A DNA stretch of 64,000 nt from Marivita sp051859345 (GTDB taxonomy: Bacteria; Pseudomonadota; Alphaproteobacteria; Rhodobacterales; Rhodobacteraceae): positions 186,001-250,000 of the forward strand of contig NZ_JBHYFV010000002.1 in NCBI RefSeq assembly GCF_051859345.1, written 5' to 3'. This document shows, piece by piece, positions 47,259-55,071 of this stretch (positions within the stretch are counted from its first letter, which is position 1; each line of letters starts with the position of its first letter). Under the pieces are notes generated by a model. That model saw nothing but the letters and a program-made list of their open reading frames with translations. It did no database searches and was not told the DNA's origin. The translations under genes and the position numbers were made by a program.

Positions 47259-47514
47259 TGTCTTTCCTTTCGGCAAGCCCGTTTTCATCGAAGACCGACA
47301 CCACATTGAGCAGTGTCCAGCCCGCGCGTGCAAGGCGGGTCTGCAGCTGTTGGTGTGCGGATGCTGCCGTACAGGCACCAGAGATTTCGGCAACCCCGTA
47401 ATGCAGACGCAGGGGTGAGTCCTGCTTGGCCTTGTAATCGGCATAACACGCGGCCTGTGCGGCGGCGGGCCAGCTGAGCGCGGCGAGGACCAGAAAGGGG
47501 AAAACGTGTTTCAT
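47230..47514 (-). CDS. Small two-cysteine secreted protein
   Basis: A 94-residue protein with a signal peptide (MKHVFPFLVLAALSWPAAAQ, about 1-21). The 72-residue mature part, starting ACYADYKAKQDSPLRLHYG, has two cysteines (about 23 and 48) suited to one disulfide. I do not recognise a characterised family. Its 3' end overlaps the membrane winged-helix gene by 29 bases, so the two are almost certainly co-expressed. Given the shared compartment, the small protein might interact with the periplasmic loop of that regulator; this is inference. Confidence 0.78.
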   Translation of the reverse strand: MKHVFPFLVLAALSWPAAAQAACYADYKAKQDSPLRLHYGVAEISGACTAASAHQQLQTRLARAGWTLLNVVSVFDENGLAERKDSAGSNFLRY

Positions 47515-47550
47515 GCGATCAACCTGCGGCGAACGGATGTGAAATTCAAT

Positions 47551-47592
47551 AACGGCGGCGCTGCTATCGGAAACGGCAGCCCTGCTATCGGA
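47551..47592. repeat. Tandem 21-bp direct repeat between divergent genes
   Basis: Two head-to-tail 21-bp units (47551-47571 and 47572-47592) are identical at 19 positions. Both begin AACGGC and end CTGCTATCGGA. The second copy ends in CTATCGGATAG, an odd-length palindrome centred on G. The period equals two DNA helical turns. It lies in the 207-base gap between the small secreted protein (minus) and the divergent basic secreted protein (plus). An operator for a winged-helix protein or a recent slippage duplication are both possible. Confidence 0.7.
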
Positions 47593-47721
47593 TAGCCGCA
47601 CCGCGATATTGCCTGACTTTGCTGGGTGACCCGAGATGGATGGCACAGGCAGCGGTCCGCAACACCCCTGCCCCATGACAGCGCCACACCCGGCTTTTCA
47701 GACAGGGAAAGGAACCCAACC

Positions 47722-48231
47722 ATGTCACGCAGATTTATCGCAGCCGTTCTTGCCATCTCGACCACAATCGCCGGATTTTCGGCAGCTCCGGCCCGCGCGG
47801 CGTCAGAGGAGGATATTGCGCGCCTTCTGGCGGGCGCGGCGACGATTTTCATCATTGGCAAAGCCATCCAGAATTCGCGCGATTCGAACGATGACGACAA
47901 GAAGTCGATCCGGCACCACACCCCGAAACAGCAGTTCAACACCTACCAGAAGCCGCGCGAGACCTATCACAAGAAGCCGGTCCCAAAGATCATTCAGCGC
48001 GATCACGGCAAACGCAATGCGACATCGGCGATTCCGGCCAATTGTGTGCAGCGGATTTCGGGCGGGCGCGTCAATCGTGTGGTGATGGAACGTTGCCTTG
48101 AGCGCAGTTATCGCAGCGCGCGGTCCTTGCCCAAGGCGTGCCGGATGACGGTCAAGACACAGCGCGGGACGGCCGGAGCCTATGCCCTGCCCTGCCTGCG
48201 CCAGCGGGGATATACTCTGGCGCGCAACTGA
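47722..48231 (+). CDS. Basic secreted protein, unknown family
   Basis: A 169-residue protein with a signal peptide (about 1-26, ending APARA). A short hydrophobic stretch (about 33-50, ARLLAGAATIFIIGKAI) is followed by a strongly charged, Lys/His/Arg-rich linker (about 52-100). A C-terminal part contains four cysteines (about 108, 125, 140, 158), NCVQRISGGRVNRVVMERCL and TAGAYALPCLRQRGY, which could form two disulfides. Not a named family to my knowledge. ATG 47722 follows AAGGA. Divergent from the small two-cysteine gene across the tandem repeat. Confidence 0.8.
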   Translation: MSRRFIAAVLAISTTIAGFSAAPARAASEEDIARLLAGAATIFIIGKAIQNSRDSNDDDKKSIRHHTPKQQFNTYQKPRETYHKKPVPKIIQRDHGKRNATSAIPANCVQRISGGRVNRVVMERCLERSYRSARSLPKACRMTVKTQRGTAGAYALPCLRQRGYTLARN

Positions 48232-48436
48232 ACCGCGCCGGAATGCGGGGGGCTATGGTCCTTGCCCCCTGCACCTTGCACGCATGGTGGCCCCACGCCA
48301 TGCGTGCTTTTTCGCATCTTTGCATCGGCTTCTTGCGATTTGCGACAAAGTGATCGCCCCCGGCGTGGAACCCATTTGCACGGTGAGTCGTTGCGCTGTT
48401 AAGGTCAGGTCAGCAAAAAAACGGGGCATGGGGCAT

Positions 48437-50227
48437 ATGGACAGGTTGAAACGCACGATATTGTGCGCCTCGCTGCTGGCTGCACCCGCTATGGGAGCCG
48501 CCCAAGACCTTGATCTGAATACCCCGAACAGCAGTGATGAACTTCGCAGCGAAATAAAGGATGCGATGTCGCTTTATGCGTTGGTGGATGCCGGGGACAC
48601 GTCGCCGCAAGCCCTGATTGCCGCCGCGCAGGCGGATTATGGGCGGATTGTTGCCGCTCTGTATGGTGGGGGCCGGTTTGGTCCGGTGGTGTCGATCAAG
48701 ATCGACGGGCGGGAAGCGTCCGCAATCTCGCCGTTCGAAGCGCCGGATGCAATTGCGAAAATTCTGGTCGAAATCGAGCCCGGACCACGGTTCCAGTTCG
48801 GGCGCGCCGCGATTGCGCCTTTGGCCGAGGGCACCGTGATCCCGGACACATTCCAACCCGGAGCGCGCGCCGAAACTGGCGCGATCCGCGAGGCGGTGGA
48901 TGCCGGGGTCAGCGGCTGGCGCAATGCGGGACATGCCAAGGCCCGACTGGCGCGGCAGCAGATCAGCGCGAACCATCCCGCCAGAGAGCTTGATGTGCAG
49001 CTTGACCTGACGCCGGGGCCGGAATTGCGGTTCGGCCAGATTGGCGTGACCGGCAATGACACGATACGCACGCGCCGCGTTCGCGAGATCGCAGGGCTGC
49101 CGCAGGGCGAGGTGTTCGACCCCGAAGAGATCAGGCAGGCCGAGCGGCGTTTGCGTGAAACCGGTGTGTTCGGATCGGTCGCCATTTCAGAGGCCGAGAC
49201 CCCTAACGCGAATGGAACGCTTGATCTTGCGGTGCAACTGGCCGAGCAGAAACCCCGACGGTTTGGCTTTGGCGCAGAGGTATCGACGCAGGAGGGCGGC
49301 AAGCTCAGCGCGTTCTGGCTGCATCGCAACCTGTTTCAGGGCGCCGAACGGCTTCGGGTCGAAGGTGAGATTGCGGGTATCGGCACCAGTGGGAACGAAA
49401 TGGATTACGCGCTGACCTTGACCTACGGGCGGCCCGCGACCTTTACACCGGATACCGAGTTTTACCTGACCGCCGGGATCGAGCGGCTGAATGAGCCCGG
49501 TTTCAGCAGCAATCAGGCGAGCATCTCGTCGGGGCTGTCGCATCGTTTTTCGGATCAGTTGACTGGCACGTTCGGGCTTGGCTATCGCTATATCGACACC
49601 GAGGACGCGTTTGGTGATCGTGAGTTCCAGTTGCTGACCGCCAATCTGGGCGCCACCTATGACACGCGGAACAATTCGCTAAACCCGACGGGGGGGTATT
49701 ACCTGTCGGCTACAGGCACGCCATTCCTGGGTCTGGATCAGACGGAAAGCGGTGTGCGGTTCACCTCGGACGCGCGGGCGTATTTCGGGTTTGGCACAGA
49801 TGACAGGTTCGTGCTGGCGGGTCGGGCGCAGATCGGAACGGTTTGGGGGCCCGATCTTGAGGAAACGGTGCCGGATTACCTGTTTTATTCCGGTGGCGGC
49901 GGCACAGTTCGGGGGCAACCCTATCAATCGCTGGGCGTGACTGCGAATAATGGTGAGTTTACCGGAGGCCAGAGCTTTGGGGCGCTGTCTGCCGAATTCC
50001 GCGCAACCGTGCGCGAGAATATCGGCCTTGTCGGGTTTTACGACGCCGGGATGATCACCGAGGGCAGCGGGTTTTCGGGTGACAGCGACTGGCACGCAGG
50101 GGCCGGGTTCGGGCTTCGCTATAACACCGGGATCGGACCGATCCGGGTGGACATCGCAACCCCTGTGACAGGAGATGGCGCCGGGAAAGACTATGAACTT
50201 TACATCGGGATTGGTCAGGCCTTCTGA
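48437..50227 (+). CDS. tamA: Outer-membrane Omp85 protein TamA
   Basis: A 596-residue outer-membrane assembly factor. After the signal peptide (about 1-23, ending GAAQD) come POTRA-type repeats (about 30-265, with FGQIGVTGNDTIRTRRVREI) and a C-terminal 16-stranded Omp85 barrel. Barrel signatures are YDTRNNSLNPTGGYYLS, YSGGGGTVRGQPYQSLG (the VRGY/F-type loop 6 motif) and the last strand ELYIGIGQAF. It cooperates with TamB, encoded right after it, in moving lipids or proteins to the outer membrane. ATG 48437 is one option; 48428 adds three residues. Confidence 0.95.
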   Translation: MDRLKRTILCASLLAAPAMGAAQDLDLNTPNSSDELRSEIKDAMSLYALVDAGDTSPQALIAAAQADYGRIVAALYGGGRFGPVVSIKIDGREASAISPFEAPDAIAKILVEIEPGPRFQFGRAAIAPLAEGTVIPDTFQPGARAETGAIREAVDAGVSGWRNAGHAKARLARQQISANHPARELDVQLDLTPGPELRFGQIGVTGNDTIRTRRVREIAGLPQGEVFDPEEIRQAERRLRETGVFGSVAISEAETPNANGTLDLAVQLAEQKPRRFGFGAEVSTQEGGKLSAFWLHRNLFQGAERLRVEGEIAGIGTSGNEMDYALTLTYGRPATFTPDTEFYLTAGIERLNEPGFSSNQASISSGLSHRFSDQLTGTFGLGYRYIDTEDAFGDREFQLLTANLGATYDTRNNSLNPTGGYYLSATGTPFLGLDQTESGVRFTSDARAYFGFGTDDRFVLAGRAQIGTVWGPDLEETVPDYLFYSGGGGTVRGQPYQSLGVTANNGEFTGGQSFGALSAEFRATVRENIGLVGFYDAGMITEGSGFSGDSDWHAGAGFGLRYNTGIGPIRVDIATPVTGDGAGKDYELYIGIGQAF

Positions 50228-50228
50228 T

Positions 50229-53200
50229 ATGCGTTTTATTTCAGCCCTTCTTGTCTTGCTCTGGTGGCCGCTGGCCAGCTTTGCGCAGGACAGTGACGAC
50301 GACCCCGGCTATCTGGCCGGGCTGTTGCAGGACGCACTGTCGGGGGCCGGGCGCGATGTGCGGATTCAGGGATTTCAGGGGGCCCTTTCGAGCGAGGCGT
50401 CGATCGAGCTTTTGACAATTTCGGATGCGGAAGGCGAATGGCTTCGGGTCGAAAATGTGGTTCTGGACTGGAGCCGGGCGGCGCTTTTGCGCGGAGTTGT
50501 GGACGTCACGTCGTTCACGGCAGACAGCGTGGTTGTGTCGCGTGCGCCGGATGCGGGGCCGGATGTGCCCAGCGCCGAGGCGACGCCGTTCACGATTCCC
50601 GATTTGCCGGTCTCCATCCAGATCGAAGAGATCGCGGTGCGGTCGGTTCAGCTTGGTGCGCCGCTATTGGGGGAAGCGGCGGAATTCTCGATCACCGGCG
50701 CGGCAGAGCTTGATGGCGGCGGCGCGGATCTTCAGTTCAATCTTGACCGGATCGACAGCAAGCAGGCGCAGATCCAGCTTGCGGCAAGCTTTGATCCGTC
50801 GTCCCGAGAATTGGCGGTGAACCTGAACGCGGAAGAAGCCGAAGGTGGGCTTGCTGCGACGTTGCTTGGCATTCCGGGCGCGCCATCGGTGGCATTGACC
50901 GTGCAGGGAGAAGGACCGGTTGATGATTTCGAGGCGCAGATCGCGCTGGCGACGGATGACACGCCGCGTATTACCGGCACCGTGGCCATCCTTGCCCCCC
51001 AAGAGTCTGGCGGTTGGGACGTGCGGGTCGATATCAACGGCGACCCGACGCCGCTATTGACCGAGGATGTGCGCGACTTTTTCGGCACCGATATCGGATT
51101 GCGCGCGCGGGTGGTTCGCGATGCCTCTGGTCGGACGGAATTGCCGGAATTCGATCTGACGGCAAACACGTTGTCCTTGACCGGGAGCGCAGTGATTTCC
51201 GAGACAGGGTGGCTTGAGGCGCTGGATGCCGAAGGGCGGATCGCCAACCCCGATGGCGGGGCTGTGGTTCTTCCGGTTGGCGGTGGCGACACCCGAGTGG
51301 AGTCCGTCACGTTTGATGCGGTGTTCGACGATCAGCTTTCGTTCGATGCACGGGTGGTGGAGTTCGAAAACCCGGCGGCGACGCTGGACGCGCTGAGCCT
51401 GACCGGGCGCGGCGAGATTGACCAGCAGAGCTTTGCCGAAAGCGGTCAACTTGGGTTGGATATCACATGGACTGCGCAAGAGCTTGCCCTGAGCGATCCC
51501 GGACTGGCCGAAGCGGTCGGGACGGATCTGTCGGGTGCGGCGCGGGTGGATTACCAAAGCGGCCAGCCGGTGCGCGTTACCGGGCTGGAAGCGAATGGTG
51601 AGGATTTTGGCCTGAACGGCGCCGCCACATGGACTGCCGAAGACGCCATGCCGTTGGCGTTGGACCTGCGGGTGATCGCGCAGGACATCACGCGCTTTTC
51701 GACAGTGGCTGGTCGACCGCTTGATGGGCGCATCGAAGTGACCGTTGACGGAACGGTGGCGCCGATTTCCGGCATGGCCGATCTGGTGATCGACGGAACC
51801 ACGCTTGACCTTGCCATCGGGCAAGATGTGGTGGACCGCATTCTGGCGGGTGTCGGGTCGGCACGACTGGACGTGCGGCGCGATGAAACCGGGACAACGC
51901 TGCGCGCGGCACGGGTGGTGACACCGGCGGCGAATATCGAAGCGACCGGCAAGATCACCACCGAGGCGACCTCGCTACGGCTTAATGGCAATCTGAGCAA
52001 TCTGGACCGGGTGTATCCCGGCGAGGCCGAGGGGTCAGCGCAGATCAATGGCGGTGTGACCCTGTCCGGGACACAGTTGCGCAATCTTGAGATGACGGCG
52101 GACCTGTCCAACCAGAACCAGCCTGTGCGGCTTCCTTTTGCGGGAGGCATGGAATTGGAGACCGGTACGGTTGACATCACCGCGACCGGCGGGCCTGACG
52201 GGACATGGGAGGCCGATATTGCGCTGCGGGAAATTCAATCTCCGCAGGTGTCTGCGCGCACGTTGGCGCTGTCTGGCAATGGTGATATTACGCAGGCCGA
52301 AAGCGGCGGGCTTGTGTCGGTTGGGGGCGATCTTCGGGCTGCGGGGACGCGGCTGCAACTGGCGGACGCCCGGCTGTCACAGGCAGTTGGCTCCGATCCA
52401 ACGATGAGGACCGCGTTTGAGTGGGTGCAGGAGGGCGAGCGGCTGACGGTTCAGGCGTTCCGGCTTGAGACCGGGGCGATTGATGCGACCGGGTCTGCCA
52501 TGATCTCGGGCGCTCTGAGTGCGCCGGATGCGGAGTTTGCGCTGTCCTTGGCGGCGGATACGCTTGCGCCGCTGTCGGGGCTTGCGGGGCAACCACTTCG
52601 GGGGAGCGCGACGATTGACGTGACCGGCACCTATCAGGTTGGCGGCGATTTCGATGTGACGGCCAGCGGTCAGGGCACCGGGCTTGGCATCAACAATAGC
52701 ACCGTGGATCAGCTTCTTGCAGGGGTAACGCGGTTTGAAGTCGGCGCGACCGGGCAGAATGGGGCGCTCGACCAGTTGTCTGCCGATGTGCAGAACCAGG
52801 AGATCACGGCGTCGGTCAGCGGTCCGCTCAGCAATCTGGATATCACGGCGCGGCTACGCAATGTCGGACTGATCGCGCCGGATTTTCAGGGCGCGTTGGT
52901 GGTCGATGGCACAGTGCAGCAGCAAAGCGACGGTTATGGTGTCAATATTGATCTGGATGGTCCGGGGGGCACCACGCTTGCCGTGAATGGCCGGGTCGCA
53001 AATGGCGGGACGGCCAATATTGATGTGAACGGTGCTGCGCCTTTGGGCCTTGCCAATGTGTTTATCTCGCCGCGGCGTCTGAACGGTCAGGCCAATCTGA
53101 ACCTGCGGTTGGCCGGTCCGCTGGCGCTTGGCAGTCTGTCGGGGACGATCACGCCACAGGGCGCGGAATTCAGCGCACCAACGCTGGGCATTGTGCTTGC

Positions 53201-54308
53201 ACCGATTTCCGGCCAGATCCAGTTGACCAACGGCGCTGCTCAGTTGGGGCTGACAGCGCAGGGGAACAACGGTGGATCGGTCGATGTGAACGGGCGGTTG
53301 GGCCTGAACGGGTTTGACGCGGCCATCACGGCAACGCTGAACCAGTTCGGAATCCGCGATGTCGATCTGTACGACACCAGCATTGACGGAACTGTATCGC
53401 TGAACGGGCCGATCGGACGCAACCTGCTGGTGAGCGGGGATCTGCGGCTGAACGAGACCGAGATCCAGGTGCCCTCGTCCGGTGTTTCGGCGCTTGGGGA
53501 CATTCCGCCGATTGATCATCTGGGCGCGACGCGGCCGGTGATGCGGACGCTGGACCGGGCGGGGATCGCGAGCAGCGCTCAACAGACCGTCGAAGCCGCC
53601 CGCGGACCATCCAGCACACGGCTGGACCTGACGCTGAGCGCACCCGGCCAGGTGTTTGTTCGGGGTCGCGGGCTTGATGCGGAACTGGCCGGACAGTTGC
53701 GGTTGACCGGACCGACGTCGGATATCATTCCCCAGGGCGGGTTCGAGCTTGTCCGCGGTCGGTTGGACATCCTGAACCAGCGGTTCACGCTGGACGAGGG
53801 GCGCATTCAGTTGAGCGGCAGTTTCAACCCGATTCTGCGATTTGTTGCCGAGACCGAGGCAAACGGGATCACCGTGCGTGTCATTCTGGAAGGACCGGCT
53901 TCATCGCCGGAGATTTCGTTCTCGTCCTCGCCGGAATTGCCCGAGGACGAGGTGCTGGCTCAGCTTTTGTTCGGGCGCAACCTGTCGAACCTGTCGGCGT
54001 TGCAGGCGCTGGAATTGGCCAATGCGGTGGCCACTTTGGCCGGACGCGGCGGGATCGGGATTTTGTCGCGGCTGCGGGACGGGTTCGGATTGGATGATCT
54101 GGACGTCAGCCAGACCGAGGACGGCGGCACGGCGGTGCGTGCAGGCAAGTACATTTCGGACAATGTCTATTCCGATGTGGTGGTTGAAAGCGGCGGACGG
54201 ACCGAGATCAATCTGAACCTTGATGTGACCTCGGACATCACCGCGCGGGGCAGTGTCGACAATACCGGCAATTCGTCGGTCGGTATTTTCTTTGAGCGGG
54301 ATTACTGA
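50229..54308 (+). CDS. tamB: Translocation and assembly module TamB
   Basis: A 1359-residue AsmA/TamB-type bridge protein made mostly of repeating beta-strand units, matching a long hydrophobic groove across the periplasm. The C-terminal DUF490 region (about 1020-1359) contains GRLDILNQRFTLDEGRI, SSSPELPEDEVLAQLLFGR and the end VGIFFERDY. The N-terminus MRFISALLVLLWWPLASFAQ looks like a cleavable signal peptide rather than the permanent anchor of E. coli TamB. The start is one base after the tamA stop, so the two form an operon. Confidence 0.96.
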   Translation: MRFISALLVLLWWPLASFAQDSDDDPGYLAGLLQDALSGAGRDVRIQGFQGALSSEASIELLTISDAEGEWLRVENVVLDWSRAALLRGVVDVTSFTADSVVVSRAPDAGPDVPSAEATPFTIPDLPVSIQIEEIAVRSVQLGAPLLGEAAEFSITGAAELDGGGADLQFNLDRIDSKQAQIQLAASFDPSSRELAVNLNAEEAEGGLAATLLGIPGAPSVALTVQGEGPVDDFEAQIALATDDTPRITGTVAILAPQESGGWDVRVDINGDPTPLLTEDVRDFFGTDIGLRARVVRDASGRTELPEFDLTANTLSLTGSAVISETGWLEALDAEGRIANPDGGAVVLPVGGGDTRVESVTFDAVFDDQLSFDARVVEFENPAATLDALSLTGRGEIDQQSFAESGQLGLDITWTAQELALSDPGLAEAVGTDLSGAARVDYQSGQPVRVTGLEANGEDFGLNGAATWTAEDAMPLALDLRVIAQDITRFSTVAGRPLDGRIEVTVDGTVAPISGMADLVIDGTTLDLAIGQDVVDRILAGVGSARLDVRRDETGTTLRAARVVTPAANIEATGKITTEATSLRLNGNLSNLDRVYPGEAEGSAQINGGVTLSGTQLRNLEMTADLSNQNQPVRLPFAGGMELETGTVDITATGGPDGTWEADIALREIQSPQVSARTLALSGNGDITQAESGGLVSVGGDLRAAGTRLQLADARLSQAVGSDPTMRTAFEWVQEGERLTVQAFRLETGAIDATGSAMISGALSAPDAEFALSLAADTLAPLSGLAGQPLRGSATIDVTGTYQVGGDFDVTASGQGTGLGINNSTVDQLLAGVTRFEVGATGQNGALDQLSADVQNQEITASVSGPLSNLDITARLRNVGLIAPDFQGALVVDGTVQQQSDGYGVNIDLDGPGGTTLAVNGRVANGGTANIDVNGAAPLGLANVFISPRRLNGQANLNLRLAGPLALGSLSGTITPQGAEFSAPTLGIVLAPISGQIQLTNGAAQLGLTAQGNNGGSVDVNGRLGLNGFDAAITATLNQFGIRDVDLYDTSIDGTVSLNGPIGRNLLVSGDLRLNETEIQVPSSGVSALGDIPPIDHLGATRPVMRTLDRAGIASSAQQTVEAARGPSSTRLDLTLSAPGQVFVRGRGLDAELAGQLRLTGPTSDIIPQGGFELVRGRLDILNQRFTLDEGRIQLSGSFNPILRFVAETEANGITVRVILEGPASSPEISFSSSPELPEDEVLAQLLFGRNLSNLSALQALELANAVATLAGRGGIGILSRLRDGFGLDDLDVSQTEDGGTAVRAGKYISDNVYSDVVVESGGRTEINLNLDVTSDITARGSVDNTGNSSVGIFFERDY

Positions 54309-54372
54309 AGGCAGGTCTGACGGTCTTTCCCAACGTCCGGGCCAAACGACCGGGACTGGTTCACGAAACCCC

Positions 54373-54401
54373 TTGCAGACTCAGGAACGGCTAAGTATAT
54401 G
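54373..54401 (+). promoter_or_regulatory. Putative promoter of rimP-nusA-infB
   Basis: TTGCAG (54373-54378) and TATATG (54396-54401) are separated by 17 bases, about 95 bases upstream of rimP and beyond the tamB stop. Matches to the sigma-70 consensus are partial (3/6 and 4/6), so this is a candidate only. Its position would place the following UUCG hairpin and terminator in the transcript leader. Confidence 0.4.
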
Positions 54402-54451
54402 CACGTCAACAGCGGCGTGTTGGCTTCGGTCGGCACCCACCGAATTCTTCA

Positions 54452-54474
54452 ACGGGCCGCGCGCCCGTTTTTTT
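54452..54474 (+). terminator. Intrinsic terminator within the rimP leader
   Basis: ACGGGC (54452-54457), a CGCGC loop and GCCCGT (54463-54468) are followed by seven T (54468-54474), a compact but complete intrinsic terminator only 22 bases before the rimP ATG. Just upstream, GTGTTGGC and GTCGGCAC around TTCG (about 54417-54436) can form another stem. Either it ends tamB transcripts, or, if the promoter at 54373 is real, it attenuates the rimP-nusA-infB operon. Confidence 0.8.
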
Positions 54475-54496
54475 GTGTCTGGAGTTCTACACGACA

Positions 54497-55066
54497 ATGT
54501 CTGACCTGATCGCAAAAGCCGCGATGGACCGACGTCTGGCCGAGATCGTCACCCCTGTCATCGAGGACATGGGATTCGAATTGGTGCGAATCCGGTTGAT
54601 GAGCGGCAAGTTGGCCACGTTGCAGATCATGGCTGAACGTCCTGAAGGCGGGATCGAAGTGGATGAATGCGCCGCCATCAGCACGGCGGTGAGCGCGACG
54701 TTGGATGTCGAGGACCCGATTCTCGACACCTACACTTTGGAAGTGTCGTCGCCGGGGATCGACCGGCCGCTGACGCGGCTCAAGGATTTCGACACGTTCG
54801 AGGGCTACGAAGCCAAGATCGAGACATCCGAGATGATCGACGGGCGCAAGCGCTTCAAGGGCGTGTTGGCCGGTGTCGAGGGTGACGAGGTTCTGATCAA
54901 TATCGACGAGGGCACGGTTGGACTCAAGTTCGACTGGCTGACCGATGCGAAGCTGGTGCTGACCGACGACCTGATCAAGGAAATGCTGAAGGCGCGAAAG
55001 GCCCAAGGCTTTGACGACAAACAATTTGACGACGTGATTGAGGCCGAAGGGCCCGAAGAGGAGTAA
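54497..55066 (+). CDS. rimP: Ribosome maturation factor RimP
   Basis: A 189-residue factor for 30S subunit maturation. Features are IVTPVIEDMGFELVRIRLM, VDECAAISTAVSATLDVEDP and YTLEVSSPGIDRPLTRLKDF, the highly conserved middle motif. The C-terminal SH3-like domain shows RFKGVLAGVEGDEVLI. ATG 54497 gives the family start. It is the first gene of rimP-nusA-ylxR-infB, and nusA begins 5 bases after its stop. Confidence 0.97.
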   Translation: MSDLIAKAAMDRRLAEIVTPVIEDMGFELVRIRLMSGKLATLQIMAERPEGGIEVDECAAISTAVSATLDVEDPILDTYTLEVSSPGIDRPLTRLKDFDTFEGYEAKIETSEMIDGRKRFKGVLAGVEGDEVLINIDEGTVGLKFDWLTDAKLVLTDDLIKEMLKARKAQGFDDKQFDDVIEAEGPEEE

Positions 55067-55071
55067 GACCG

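Noticed and set aside
54309..54496. An initiator tRNA (metY) before rimP as in E. coli
   Set aside because: No cloverleaf or CCA-like acceptor could be drawn; the region holds only a UUCG stem and a terminator.
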